The notes: generated from the letters alone by a model not told the origin. A stretch of 64,000 bases of DNA from Flavobacterium sp. IMCC34852 (GCF_030643905.1 NZ_CP121446.1:2958001-3022000), one strand, 5' to 3'. Positions 1 to 8,189 are shown, counted from the stretch's first letter. Translations and numbers: made by a program.

Positions 1-1
1 A

Positions 2-61
2 GCTCCAGCCATAATACTTTATGCTACTAAAACAAATGAGCATCTGAAAGAGAATAAATAG
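2..61 (+). CDS. C-terminal end of a cassette gene, cut by the window edge
   Basis: A reading frame is open from the window start and ends at a TAG at 59-61, encoding the last 19 residues (ending LKENK). It sits about 40 bases before attC1, the spacing seen for other cassette genes. Function cannot be judged from so short a tail. Confidence 0.5.
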   Translation, partial: APAIILYATKTNEHLKENK

Positions 62-100
62 AAATGAAAACGAAACGGCCAAGAGGAATAAAAAGCCAGC

Positions 101-234
101 TTATAACAGCCGTTATCCGCTATAGCTGGTTTTTTCTTGAGTTGTGCTTCTTTCTTCACGAAAATATTTTATCTTAGCAGACAGTACGCAGTTCGCTGGA
201 TTCGCTACAGTCGGATAGCGGCGAAACGTTATAA
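101..234 (+). repeat. attC1 (loop class III)
   Basis: The 5' box TTATAAC and 3' box GTTATAA flank arms GTTATCCG and CGGATAGC, which are complementary but for a G-T wobble. The loop contains TATCTTAG. It closes the truncated left-edge cassette. Confidence 0.85.
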
Positions 235-676
235 CTCAGTTTTCCCTTATTCTACAACTGAAGTTTTAAGCTAGAAAAAATCCAAAAAAGTTTGCTTGAA
301 AAATGAAATCGAAAATTAAGTAGTAGAAAAAAATATGACAAACTTTTGACGTAGAAAAAGTTAGTGTTGAGAAAATTTAGCGTTTAAAAGTTGTGTAAAA
401 ATATTTTACTTAAAAAAAATTCACACCAAAAGTGTGTGAAAAATATTTTTAAAAAAAAAACCACACAGAATTATAAAAAAAAATGAAAAGGAGAAGCCGA
501 AGTTGAAACTGGCAAAGATTGAGTGCTCAAGTTGGTAGGAAAACCGAAGTTATAACAGCAGTTTGTGATAATGGCTGGTTTTAGTTTTTATCAGAAAAGT
601 TCTCGCTAATTGAAATTTTAATTATATTTGGAATGGTAAGTGATTGAAACACGCCACTATCACAAGCCGCAGAACG
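229..676 (+). mobile_element. Gene-less cassette, copy 1 (448 bp)
   Basis: This is a complete cassette between attC1 and attC2 with no plausible gene: the ATGs present open frames of only 4-7 codons. It contains two tandem A/T-rich units, each bounded by GTGTG and CACAC arms, at about 386-472. It is nearly identical to 2061-2508 and 6832-7278, differing here by a few substitutions and A/T-run changes. It could carry a small RNA, a promoter or protein-binding sites; nothing in the sequence decides which. Confidence 0.8.
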
Positions 677-682
677 TTACCG
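550..682 (+). repeat. attC2 (loop class I)
   Basis: The 5' box TTATAAC matches the start of its own gene-less cassette and the 3' box is GTTACCG. Arms are GCAGTTTGTGATAATGGC and GCCACTATCACAAGCCGC. The loop contains TATATTTG, a perfect TAnnTTTG. Confidence 0.88.
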
Positions 683-707
683 GCAAGCTCACAAAAATAT
701 CTTAAAA

Positions 708-1262
708 ATGTGCCAATATAACTTTCTAATATTAGAAAATAATGCTCTCGAAAATGTAATTATAGAAGTTGGAAAAGCCTCTAATTTTCGGTTTCAAAAT
801 GTATTGACAAAATTTTCAATTCCTAATCTACATTCTTATGTAACTGATCTTAGTGAAGATAATTGCAATTGTGGTTCTGTAATTGGTTGCCGTGAATGGA
901 AAGAAGAAGAGAAATTTAACATAGAAAAAGAAAAAAAGAAACTCGAAAGAAAAAGATACTCCAATAACCGCATCGAGCGATTACTAATTCAGAAACAAGA
1001 ACAGCTAAATTTGAGAAAAACTCAAACTGAAAACTCTGAATATAAAGAAGCTGACAAATGGATTAAATTTTTCCATGACTTGAAAAAAGAAAAGTTGGAA
1101 AATAAAGTTGGTTTAATTTTTCATCATTACTGTAGTCAAGTTTCAGAGGAACTTGTGAAAATAGAGGAAGATAATTTAGACGTAGAAAAATTAACAATAG
1201 AAACTTTGAAAAGTATGGTGGAAAACAAATTATACTGGATAAATTATAAAGCCAGCCGGTAA
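708..1262 (+). CDS. Cassette gene: 184-residue cytosolic protein of unknown function
   Basis: The product has no signal peptide or membrane segment. Residues about 1-50 look globular, followed by a short cysteine cluster (NCNCG then GC, about residues 53-62). A long Lys/Glu-rich stretch (about 65-130) is likely a helical coiled coil. I do not recognise the family. The start ATG lies 25 bp after the preceding attC ends. The TAA stop is formed by the CGGTAAC box of attC3, so the cassette boundary supplies the stop codon. The cassette begins GTTACCGGC and its attC begins with the exact reverse complement. Confidence 0.7.
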   Translation: MCQYNFLILENNALENVIIEVGKASNFRFQNVLTKFSIPNLHSYVTDLSEDNCNCGSVIGCREWKEEEKFNIEKEKKKLERKRYSNNRIERLLIQKQEQLNLRKTQTENSEYKEADKWIKFFHDLKKEKLENKVGLIFHHYCSQVSEELVKIEEDNLDVEKLTIETLKSMVENKLYWINYKASR

Positions 1263-1389
1263 CAGCCGTTAACCGCTATTGCTGGATTTTAGTGGTTTCA
1301 CGTCTGTTTTTCACGTAAAACTATTATCTTAGCAGACAGTACGCAGTTCGCTGGCTTCGCAACAGTCGGTTAGCGGCGAAACGTTACCA
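1257..1389 (+). repeat. attC3 (loop class III)
   Basis: Boxes are CGGTAAC and GTTACCA. Arms GTTAACCG and CGGTTAGC pair, with one extra T on the 3' side next to the arm, comparable to the extrahelical base of classical attC sites. The loop contains TATCTTAG. Confidence 0.88.
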
Positions 1390-1426
1390 GTAATACTTCA
1401 GCAACTCACCGGAAAATAGAACCTAA

Positions 1427-1918
1427 ATGGAAGAAAAAAAGTCGAATAAACTCTGGATTGGTTCAACAATCATATTACTAATTTTCATTTATTTTATCCC
1501 AAAAGAAATAGCATATCCAAAATATAAATATTTGGTTTGGTTTGTCTTTATTCTAATTTTCGGAGTTGTACCCTATTTTGTTTACAACATAATAAAAAGA
1601 TCAAATCAAAATTTCAGCTCAATTAAAGTGAAAGGGATTTGTGCTTTATCAATTTTGATTGTCGGTCCAACATATGCAATATTTCAAAACTACCGAGAAA
1701 ACGAAGCGCTAAGAATTAATGGAAAGGTGACAGAATGCATCGTAGTTGACAGAAAAAAATCGAAAAATGATTGGCTCATAAACTGTAAATATCTCGTAAA
1801 AAATTCTGAGTTTATGACTTATTATCACATAGACGAAAAAGGCAATTTTCAAATTGGAGATACACTGAAGTTGATATACAATGAAGAATTCCCAAGAATG
1901 TACAAAATAGATTTTTAA
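1427..1918 (+). CDS. Cassette gene: small membrane protein, DUF3592-like
   Basis: This 163-residue protein has three hydrophobic segments (about 10-25, 35-55 and 68-86). A soluble domain follows with the pattern NGKVTECIVVDRK ... IGDTLKLIYN, resembling the C-terminal beta domain of DUF3592-type membrane proteins. That similarity is by eye. The function is unknown and the location is probably the inner membrane. It is the only gene of its cassette, and its cassette start (GTTACCAGT) matches the box of attC4. Confidence 0.7.
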   Translation: MEEKKSNKLWIGSTIILLIFIYFIPKEIAYPKYKYLVWFVFILIFGVVPYFVYNIIKRSNQNFSSIKVKGICALSILIVGPTYAIFQNYRENEALRINGKVTECIVVDRKKSKNDWLINCKYLVKNSEFMTYYHIDEKGNFQIGDTLKLIYNEEFPRMYKIDF

Positions 1919-1932
1919 ACTAAAAGTACTAC

Positions 1933-2066
1933 TGGTAACAGCAGTTTGTGATAATTGCTTGACTTGGGATTATCCCGAGTTTTCTCTGAAAACTCAAAAG
2001 GAATTTTATATTTGTAATCATCAGTAATAAATCGTCGCAACTATCACAATCTGCGGCACGTTATAA
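1933..2066 (+). repeat. attC4 (loop class II)
   Basis: Boxes are TGGTAAC and GTTATAA. Arms TTTGTGATAATTGC and GCAACTATCACAAT pair. The loop has an inner hairpin GAGTTTTC / GAAAACTC and the motif TATATTTG. Confidence 0.87.
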
Positions 2067-2508
2067 CTCAGTTTTCCCTTATTCTACAACTGAAGTTTTA
2101 AGCTAGAAAAAATCCAAAAAAGTTTGCTTGAAAAATGAAATCGAAAATTAAGTAGTAGAAAAAAATATGACAAACTTTTGACGTAGAAAAAGTTAGTGTT
2201 GAGAAAATTTAGCGTTTAAAAGTTGTGTGAAAATATTTTACTTAAAAAAAATTCACACCAAAAGTGTGTGAAAAATATTTTTTTAAAAAAAACCACACAG
2301 AATTATAAAAAAAAATGAAAAGGAGAAGCCGAAGTTGAAACTGGCAAAGATTGAGTGCTCAAGTTGGTAGGAAAACCGAAGTTATAACAGCAGTTTGTGA
2401 TAATGGCTGGTTTTAGTTTTTATCAGAAAAGTTCTCCCTAATTGAAATTTTAATTATATTTGGAATGGTAAGTGATTGAAACACGCCACTATCACAAGCC
2501 GCAGAACG
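2061..2508 (+). mobile_element. Gene-less cassette, copy 2 (448 bp)
   Basis: This is the second copy of the gene-less cassette, including its attC. The hairpin TTCACAC / GTGTGAA is at 2252-2272. Two tandem GTGTG...CACAC units span about 2225-2300. As in the other copies, no reading frame exceeds a few codons. Confidence 0.82.
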
Positions 2509-2514
2509 TTAGTG
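2382..2514 (+). repeat. attC5 (loop class I)
   Basis: Boxes are TTATAAC and GTTAGTG. It is almost identical to attC2 and attC13 because all three belong to copies of the same cassette. The loop contains TATATTTG. Confidence 0.88.
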
Positions 2515-2548
2515 GCAACCTTCACAGAAATCGCTTAAAAAAGACATT

Positions 2549-2854
2549 ATGCACAGAGTTTTTGAATACATAATGGAAATTATTGGATGGCTTCAAATTG
2601 TTGCTTCGCCGCTTTTAATTGGTTTAGGAATTGCAGCATTTATATATTTTCCAAATCCAACCGAAATAAGACTGATTATTGCGATTATTGTTGCTTTATT
2701 GGGCTTATTTATCGGAATAGTTTGGGCAAACAGAATATGGAAGACTAAAGGAACGATGTGGTTTGTTTCTCAAGTTAGCGCAACACCAGACTTGGACAAT
2801 TTGACTGGAAAAGAAACTGGAAAAGAAACTGGAAGTGAAACTGAAAAAAAATAA
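2549..2854 (+). CDS. Cassette gene: small two-helix membrane protein
   Basis: This 101-residue protein has two strong membrane segments (about 10-33 and 40-60). A short soluble tail ends in a repetitive GKET GKET GSET stretch encoded by a threefold 12-base repeat, which suggests slippage in the 3' end. I do not recognise the family. It is alone in its cassette; the stop lies about 10 bases before attC6. Confidence 0.65.
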   Translation: MHRVFEYIMEIIGWLQIVASPLLIGLGIAAFIYFPNPTEIRLIIAIIVALLGLFIGIVWANRIWKTKGTMWFVSQVSATPDLDNLTGKETGKETGSETEKK

Positions 2855-2861
2855 AGGCAGC

Positions 2862-2992
2862 CACTAACAGCGGTTTGTGGCAATTGCGAGTTTTCTGCTA
2901 AATTCAAGTTTCCTTTTCGCAAAATTTTTATCTTTAACAGAAAATAAGCGGTTACGAAGTTCGCAACTTCCACAAGCCGCGGAACGTTAGTG
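2862..2992 (+). repeat. attC6 (loop class IV)
   Basis: Boxes are CACTAAC and GTTAGTG. Arms GCGGTTTGTGG and CCACAAGCCGC pair. The loop contains TATCTTTA, one mismatch from TAnnTTTG. Confidence 0.86.
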
Positions 2993-3026
2993 GTAATGGC
3001 TCAACACCGATTTAAAAAGAACGAAA

Positions 3027-3653
3027 TTGCAAAGATTTAACATATTCATAAAATCGAAAAAGTTTAATTGGACAATTAACAGCCTAATATTTCTTTTATT
3101 TGTTATAGGATTTATTACATGGCGTATCAATGAGAACTTTCCCGATTCAAAATATTATATGTACATCGATAAATCACTAATGTATATTTTTCTCTTTATG
3201 TTTTTCGGCGGTACTTTTTATAAGTTTTCGAAGATTCATAGACCGGAAAAATTGCACGGGAAATTAGAAGGCTTTTTAGAATTCAAATCTAACTCTATAA
3301 TTATAGATAAAGATGAATATCTATTAGATGAAATCGAAAAAATCGAAATAGTAAATAATGATTATTACGGAAAATCAACCGGAAGTTCGAGAGGTTTCGA
3401 CTCCAATTTTTCTAATGGTGTTGACAACCGTTTAATTTTGATTTTAAAAAACAAACAGCGAATTCAATGTATGTTTGAGCTTTATTATGAATATGACATG
3501 GGCAAAGTTGATGATATATTAATTAACTATTATCTAGCTGGAAAATTAAATTTTGATCAATTATTGAAAATATTTAAAGTTAAAGGCAAAGAGGAAATTG
3601 AAGACTTCAAACAATCGATTGAAAACGCCACTACCACTAACAGCAGTTTGTGA
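3027..3653 (+). CDS. Cassette gene: membrane protein with PH-like domain
   Basis: This 208-residue frame starts at a TTG, with no better ATG upstream of the first membrane segment. Two hydrophobic helices (about 17-33 and 48-63) precede a beta-rich domain (about 75-165, with LEFKSNSIIIDKDEYLLDEI) resembling bacterial PH-like domains. The tail reads into attC7: the last residues (TTTNSSL) are encoded by the 5' box and arm, and the stop is the TGA of the arm TTTGTGA. Function is unknown. Confidence 0.6.
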   Translation: MQRFNIFIKSKKFNWTINSLIFLLFVIGFITWRINENFPDSKYYMYIDKSLMYIFLFMFFGGTFYKFSKIHRPEKLHGKLEGFLEFKSNSIIIDKDEYLLDEIEKIEIVNNDYYGKSTGSSRGFDSNFSNGVDNRLILILKNKQRIQCMFELYYEYDMGKVDDILINYYLAGKLNFDQLLKIFKVKGKEEIEDFKQSIENATTTNSSL

Positions 3654-3766
3654 TTATGGCTGGTTTTGGTTGTGGCAGAAATGTCTCGGCTGACTGAAAT
3701 TTTAGTTATATTTGGAAACGCAAGTGAGTGAAGAACGCCAAAATCACAAGCTGCGGAACGTTATAA
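3635..3766 (+). repeat. attC7 (loop class I)
   Basis: Boxes are CACTAAC and GTTATAA. Arms are TTTGTGATTATGGC and GCCAAAATCACAAG. The loop carries TATATTTG. The upstream gene is translated into the 5' arm. Confidence 0.87.
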
Positions 3767-3791
3767 GCCATTTCCAGAACGCATAAGAATC

Positions 3792-4196
3792 ATGACAACC
3801 AATTTTAAGATTATCGACAATTACGCATTGAAATTTAACGACAGATTAATTGACGTCCATAACAATTTTGATTTTGTGGGTTTCGATTACCGTGTAGCAG
3901 AAAATCAACTGAAATTGTTTTGCCGAAAAAGTTTTGGAGTTTGGGTAAATAAAGAAGAACCAGAACAGATAATTTTAGTTCATAATAATGTAAATAATTT
4001 AGTAGTTGAAAATCAAAGTGGAAATCGCGAAGATTCGCTGACCGAAATAACATTTTACCAAAATGATGAACCAAGGAAACCTGAGGAGTTAACATTGAGA
4101 GAAAAGCCAAATGAGAACGACGATATTTTCTATATTTTTGAAAGTGGCAAAGTAATTCGAATTGGTTGCGGTGAAATTTTTCTGGAAGTATATTGA
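3792..4196 (+). CDS. Cassette gene: 134-residue beta-rich protein of unknown function
   Basis: The product has no signal peptide or helix-rich region. It alternates short hydrophobic strands (FKIIDNYALKF, FVGFDYRV, IILVHNNVNNLVVEN, VIRIGCGEIFLEV), suggesting a compact beta fold. It is recognised neither as an enzyme nor with confidence as an immunity protein, although size and composition would fit one. It is the sole gene of its cassette, with its stop 14 bases before attC8. Confidence 0.62.
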   Translation: MTTNFKIIDNYALKFNDRLIDVHNNFDFVGFDYRVAENQLKLFCRKSFGVWVNKEEPEQIILVHNNVNNLVVENQSGNREDSLTEITFYQNDEPRKPEELTLREKPNENDDIFYIFESGKVIRIGCGEIFLEVY

Positions 4197-4210
4197 AGTT
4201 AAGAAACAGC

Positions 4211-4345
4211 TTATAACAGCAGTTTGTAACTACTGCGTGGCTTGGGCTTAACCCCGATTTCCTAGCGGAAATCAAAAAGTTGTTTTATCTTTGGAATCAT
4301 CAGTAATAAATCATCGCAGCAGTTACAAGCTGCGGAACGTTACCA
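4211..4345 (+). repeat. attC8 (loop class II)
   Basis: Boxes are TTATAAC and GTTACCA. Arms TTTGTAACTACTGCG and CGCAGCAGTTACAAG pair except for one A-C mismatch. The loop contains TATCTTTG. Confidence 0.88.
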
Positions 4346-4373
4346 GCAAGCTTACTCAATATTGCGAAAAGAC

Positions 4374-4781
4374 ATGAATAAGACAAAACTATATAATGTG
4401 GAATTTATAAACGAATTTGAAGGCGGAATTATTGAAAAAATAGCTTTAACAAGCGAAGCGGAATGGATTTTTAGTTTTATAAACACTTATAAAGATATTT
4501 GCGATGTAGAAATATTAATCGAAGATATTGATAACGCACTTAATGGAAGAAACATAAAAAATACTGATATAAGCACAAATGATGAAATTGTATTTTTAAG
4601 TAAAGATGGAATTGAATTTTGGGATGAAGAAGGTAAAAAAATGATAGCCGTTTATCCACTAATGGACTTTAAAGAACGATTACTTATTTGGAGAAACTTT
4701 TTAAAAACTCCACCGTTTCATGAAAAAAAAATAAATAAGTTAGAATTGATTTGGCTAACTATAAAAAGTAAATTTTGCTGA
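4374..4781 (+). CDS. Cassette gene: 135-residue acidic protein of unknown function
   Basis: The start is the ATG at 4374; a TTG four codons upstream is possible. The protein is soluble, with many Asp/Glu/Ile residues (DVEILIEDIDNAL, IEFWDEEGKKM) and a basic C-terminal helix. There is no signal peptide and no family is recognised. The cassette start GTTACCAGC is the reverse complement of the attC9 5' box and flank. Confidence 0.62.
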   Translation: MNKTKLYNVEFINEFEGGIIEKIALTSEAEWIFSFINTYKDICDVEILIEDIDNALNGRNIKNTDISTNDEIVFLSKDGIEFWDEEGKKMIAVYPLMDFKERLLIWRNFLKTPPFHEKKINKLELIWLTIKSKFC

Positions 4782-4799
4782 AATAAGCATAAAGCCAGC

Positions 4800-4932
4800 T
4801 GGTAACAGCCGTTTCTCGCAATTGCGAATTTTGTGGTAAGTTCACGTTTACGTTTCGCAAGAATTTTTATCTTTAACAGAAAATAATCGGTTCCGAAGTT
4901 CGCAACTGACGAGAAGCGGCGGAACGTTATGC
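4800..4932 (+). repeat. attC9 (loop class IV)
   Basis: Boxes are TGGTAAC and GTTATGC. Arms GTTTCTCG and CGAGAAGC pair. The loop has TATCTTTA. Confidence 0.86.
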
Positions 4933-4950
4933 TCAATATTTAAACACCTT

Positions 4951-5325
4951 ATGAGAATATCGATAACATTTTTTTTTCTGCTTCTTTGTGGAATATTACA
5001 TTCCCAAGAAAAGAAAATTTCATGGTCAATAAGAACATGTGAAAGTGGAATGGAAAAAGCGGCCAAAGATTTTAGCCAAGGTTATTACTATTGTGAATCT
5101 TTTGGTTTAAAAGCAGAATTCGACACAGAGTTTACAAAGTTCTACGACAATTACATTAAAACCAAATATGGGATTATTTATGGTAATGGAGGTTGTATTG
5201 TAGATGATTTCAGAAAATGTTATTCAGAAAAAATGGAAAATCTAATCGTTGAAAAGTTTGGAAAGGATATATTTGAAAGGGCATTGAAAGAAGCGAAAGA
5301 CCTATATTACGAAAAAAAATACTGA
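4951..5325 (+). CDS. Cassette gene: small secreted cysteine-containing protein
   Basis: This 124-residue protein has an N-terminal signal peptide (core ITFFFLLLCGILHS, cleavage near SQEK, so probably type I rather than lipoprotein). The mature part has four cysteines (TCES, YYCES, GGCIV, KCYSE) that could form two disulfides in the periplasm. The C-terminal part is charged and helical. The family is not recognised. The stop overlaps the start of attC10. Confidence 0.65.
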   Translation: MRISITFFFLLLCGILHSQEKKISWSIRTCESGMEKAAKDFSQGYYYCESFGLKAEFDTEFTKFYDNYIKTKYGIIYGNGGCIVDDFRKCYSEKMENLIVEKFGKDIFERALKEAKDLYYEKKY

Positions 5326-5460
5326 GCATAACAGCAGTTTGTAGCAATTGCTAGGCTTGGGTTATTCCCGAATTTTCTCCGAAAATTCAAAAAGTAATTT
5401 TAACTTTGGTATCATCAGTAATTAATCATCGCAACTGTTACAAGCTGCGGAACGTTAGCA
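5326..5460 (+). repeat. attC10 (loop class II)
   Basis: Boxes are GCATAAC and GTTAGCA. Arms TTTGTAGCAATTGC and GCAACTGTTACAAG pair imperfectly. An internal hairpin GAATTTTC / GAAAATTC and TAACTTTG are in the loop. Confidence 0.86.
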
Positions 5461-5500
5461 GTAATTGCCACAACTTTAAGGTAAAAACAACCACTTATCA

Positions 5501-5806
5501 ATGAAAAAATATCACATTTCGATATTCATTAGTTTAGTATCTATAATCGGTATAATTTATCAGAATTACAGAATTGCCCAAATCTTTAATGAATCAAGAG
5601 GTAAAAACAGAGCGCTTTTCGGAATTACAGAACTTACCCGATTGGACGTGAAATTGTATCTCGGATTAGCTTTAATTGTAAGTTTCATATTTGGAATATT
5701 GTCAATCAGAAAAAGAGAAGACTTTTACTTTTCAATTTTATCGGTTGTTTTGAGTTTTATTGGAATCAACTTACTGTTTATAAAAGTGTGGACGTGGATG
5801 ATTTAG
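5501..5806 (+). CDS. Cassette gene: small three-helix membrane protein
   Basis: This 101-residue protein has hydrophobic helices at about 5-22, 50-68 and 78-98. The first loop is basic and polar (NESRGKNRALFG). There are no catalytic motifs and no recognised family. The stop lies within 10 bases of attC11. Confidence 0.6.
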   Translation: MKKYHISIFISLVSIIGIIYQNYRIAQIFNESRGKNRALFGITELTRLDVKLYLGLALIVSFIFGILSIRKREDFYFSILSVVLSFIGINLLFIKVWTWMI

Positions 5807-5813
5807 CAACTAC

Positions 5814-5947
5814 TGCTAACAGCAGTTTGTAACTACTGCGCGCTTGGGCTTGTCCCGAATTTTCTTCGAAAATTCAAAAAGTAGTTTTATATTTGGAATC
5901 AACAGTAATAAATCATCGCAGCAGTTACAAGCTGCGGAACGTTATCG
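5814..5947 (+). repeat. attC11 (loop class II)
   Basis: Boxes are TGCTAAC and GTTATCG. Arms TTTGTAACTACTGCG and CGCAGCAGTTACAAG. The inner hairpin GAATTTTC / GAAAATTC is followed by TATATTTG. Confidence 0.88.
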
Positions 5948-5956
5948 CCAATATTC

Positions 5957-6697
5957 ATGACGAAAGCATTAAAAATAACATTTTTCTTTTTGTTGCCGCT
6001 AATTGTTAGTGGTCAATACGCTTTTGAAAAATATCCAGCCGTAAAGTTTAAGGCTTACAACAATTGGAAAATTAATGACACAAAAGATAAAGTAGAATTT
6101 TCACAAACCATTTCAAGCTTTTATAAAAATGGAGAATCTTTGACTATTCAATTGACTTCATTCAAAGAGCATTGGTTTGAAAACTCAATAATCAAGGTTT
6201 CTAAAAAAGATGTGGAAATCAAACAGTTCAAGGAAAATATGGGATTTAATCCAATCGCCATAGACACAATCAGAGTTGCGGACATTAATGGAGATGGATT
6301 GAAAGATTTAAAGATTATTGCTCCATACATGGGAAACGGAACGGCTTCTATGAATGTGAAAGTTATTTATCTTTTTCAACAAGCAAACCAAGGCTTCATA
6401 AAAATCTCATTTGATGATAAACAATATGAGAATCGCATTGAAAGAGATTTAAATGGTGATGGAAATTATGAAATTATAACTATGCAATTGTTAAGTTATC
6501 AAAATCATAGTTATTGGAATTTTAATCTTTTTAACTTCGTAAGTGGTAAATTAGTAAATGTAAATGAAAAGCATAATTATCCGATTTTAGTTCAGTTTCT
6601 TGAAAAGGAAAATTATAAAATTACTGGGAAAATTAGTCGCAAAAAAATGAAAAGTTTTGCGCTAAAGTTGCCGGAAGCTTATGATGTGAAAAAGTAA
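5957..6697 (+). CDS. Cassette gene: secreted protein with two DxNGDG calcium-type loops
   Basis: This 246-residue protein has a signal peptide (KITFFFLLPLIVSG, cleavage before QYAF). Two loops of the type seen in VCBS/FG-GAP and EF-hand-like repeats are visible: DINGDGLKD (about residue 110) and DLNGDGNYE (about 165). They suggest a calcium-stabilised beta-propeller-like or repeat fold. No enzymatic motif is seen. It is one of the larger cassette proteins and probably acts in the periplasm or outside the cell. Only 9 bases separate its ATG from the end of attC11. Confidence 0.68.
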   Translation: MTKALKITFFFLLPLIVSGQYAFEKYPAVKFKAYNNWKINDTKDKVEFSQTISSFYKNGESLTIQLTSFKEHWFENSIIKVSKKDVEIKQFKENMGFNPIAIDTIRVADINGDGLKDLKIIAPYMGNGTASMNVKVIYLFQQANQGFIKISFDDKQYENRIERDLNGDGNYEIITMQLLSYQNHSYWNFNLFNFVSGKLVNVNEKHNYPILVQFLEKENYKITGKISRKKMKSFALKLPEAYDVKK

Positions 6698-6705
6698 AAT
6701 ACTGG

Positions 6706-6837
6706 CGATAACAGCAGTTTGTGATTATGGCTAGTTTTGGGTTTATCAGAAATGTCTCGGCTGACTGAAATTTTAGTTATATTTGGAAACGCAAGTGATT
6801 GAGGAACGCCACAATCACAATCTGCGGCACGTTATAA
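6706..6837 (+). repeat. attC12 (loop class I)
   Basis: Boxes are CGATAAC and GTTATAA. The 5' arm is TTTGTGATTATGGC and the 3' arm GCCACAATCACAAT. The loop contains TATATTTG. Confidence 0.87.
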
Positions 6838-7278
6838 CTCAGTTTTCCCTTATTCTACAACTGAAGTTTTAAGCTAGAAAAAATCCAAAAAAGTTTGCTT
6901 GAAAAATGAAATCGAAAATTAAGTAGTAGAAAAAAATATGACAAACTTTTGACGTAGAAAAAGTTAGTGTTGAGAAAATTTAGCGTTTAAAAGTTGTGTG
7001 AAAATATTTTACTTAAAAAAAATTCACACCAAAAGTGTGTGAAAAATATTTTTTTAAAAAAAACCACACAGAATTATAAAAAAAATGAAAAGGAGAAGCC
7101 GAAGTTGAAACTGGCAAAGATTGAGTGCTCAAGTTGGTAGGAAAACCGAAGTTATAACAGCAGTTTGTGATAATGGCTGGTTTTAGTTTTTATCAGAAAA
7201 GTTCTCCCTAATTGAAATTTTAATTATATTTGGAATGGTAAGTGATTGAAACACGCCACTATCACAAGCCGCAGAACG
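6832..7278 (+). mobile_element. Gene-less cassette, copy 3 (447 bp)
   Basis: This third copy is almost base-for-base the same as 2061-2508, with one base fewer in an A run. Its presence in three non-adjacent slots, each time with its own attC, shows that the unit was inserted or duplicated as a cassette and not by local tandem duplication. Confidence 0.82.
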
Positions 7279-7284
7279 TTATAG
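7152..7284 (+). repeat. attC13 (loop class I)
   Basis: Boxes are TTATAAC and GTTATAG. It is near-identical to attC2 and attC5. The loop contains TATATTTG. Confidence 0.88.
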
Positions 7285-7308
7285 GCAAGGGCAACCTACT
7301 TTACAACT

Positions 7309-8025
7309 ATGAAATTAAAATTCACATATTTACTTTCTATCATAATTGCTTGTGGAATTACTAGCTGTAGAAAAGACGCAGAAAAACAAAATCAGAAAGT
7401 AGAATATATAATTTCAAGAGAAGATTCAATTAATGACGCTTGGGTGAAATCAAACAAAGTGCCGTCTCCATTAGTTCCAGAAGACATGAAATGTTATCTT
7501 GATATTGTTTTCATTTTTGACCCTAAAAAAGTTTACATCTATCAAACAGAAAGGAACTTCAACCCTGATGGAGAGGAAATAAAATACGAATATCCAAATT
7601 ACATTGGTTTAAAACCAGAATATCTACTTACTATAGACAATAAAAATTTCGTGACGTTTTTAAAAGACAATAACTCACTTTTCGGTGTATTTACAGAGGG
7701 AAACATTAGAGGTTCGTTCTGTATAGCCAGCGAAACTGACACACTGAAAAGCCTGGCTTTCGTGGATTTAGCAAAAGAACTCAAGAAAGCTAAAAGCAAA
7801 GCACATTATATTGTTAGGAAGACAACCGAAGAAGAAAATACTGTTCTAAAATACAAGAGAAATAACCAAGAGTTCTTTCCTGAAAAGATTTCTTGGTCTA
7901 ATAAGTTCCTAAATGGAAATTTAACTCCTTTCACTAAGGAGTATTCCATATTTGAATCAAGAATCGACATTGTCAGAACTGCGAAAGAAACTTATAAAAA
8001 GAAAACTAGAAAATTTGAAATGTAA
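7309..8025 (+). CDS. Cassette gene: 238-residue lipoprotein of unknown function
   Basis: A type II signal peptide ends in a lipobox (ITSC, Cys20), so the protein is lipidated in the cell envelope. The mature part mixes beta strands and charged helices, with a single internal cysteine pair (MKCYL, SFCIA). The C-terminus is Lys/Arg-rich. No family is recognised. The first 20 residues are typical of flavobacterial lipoproteins and fix the ATG at 7309, 25 bases past attC13. Confidence 0.7.
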   Translation: MKLKFTYLLSIIIACGITSCRKDAEKQNQKVEYIISREDSINDAWVKSNKVPSPLVPEDMKCYLDIVFIFDPKKVYIYQTERNFNPDGEEIKYEYPNYIGLKPEYLLTIDNKNFVTFLKDNNSLFGVFTEGNIRGSFCIASETDTLKSLAFVDLAKELKKAKSKAHYIVRKTTEEENTVLKYKRNNQEFFPEKISWSNKFLNGNLTPFTKEYSIFESRIDIVRTAKETYKKKTRKFEM

Positions 8026-8037
8026 AAAAGCCCAAGC

Positions 8038-8171
8038 CTATAACAGCGGCTATCAGCTATTGCTGGTTTTTCTTGAGTTTTACTTCTTTCTTCACGTAAA
8101 ATATTTTATCTTAGCAGACAGTACGCAGTTCGTTGGCGTCGCAACAGACCGATAGCCGCGAAACGTTATAC
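8038..8171 (+). repeat. attC14 (loop class III)
   Basis: Boxes are CTATAAC and GTTATAC. Arms GCGGCTATC and GATAGCCGC pair perfectly. The loop contains TATCTTAG. Confidence 0.86.
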
Positions 8172-8189
8172 GCAACCATCACACGACCT

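Noticed and set aside
101..234. attC hairpins as ordinary transcription terminators
   Set aside because: They lack T runs after the stem, the stems are split by a loop of about 80-100 bases, and their boxes pair with cassette starts, which a terminator would not need.
229..7278. The triplicated 448-bp unit as an insertion sequence or MITE
   Set aside because: The copies are bounded exactly at attC G^TT points, have no terminal inverted repeats of their own and no target duplications, and the neighbouring sites follow the cassette rule.
8133..8189. Upstream extensions of cassette genes that begin inside attC (also at 9761, 10288, 12284 and 13316)
   Set aside because: The later ATG puts a signal peptide or lipobox at the N-terminus in four cases, and the extended parts are translated attC sequence shared between unrelated genes.
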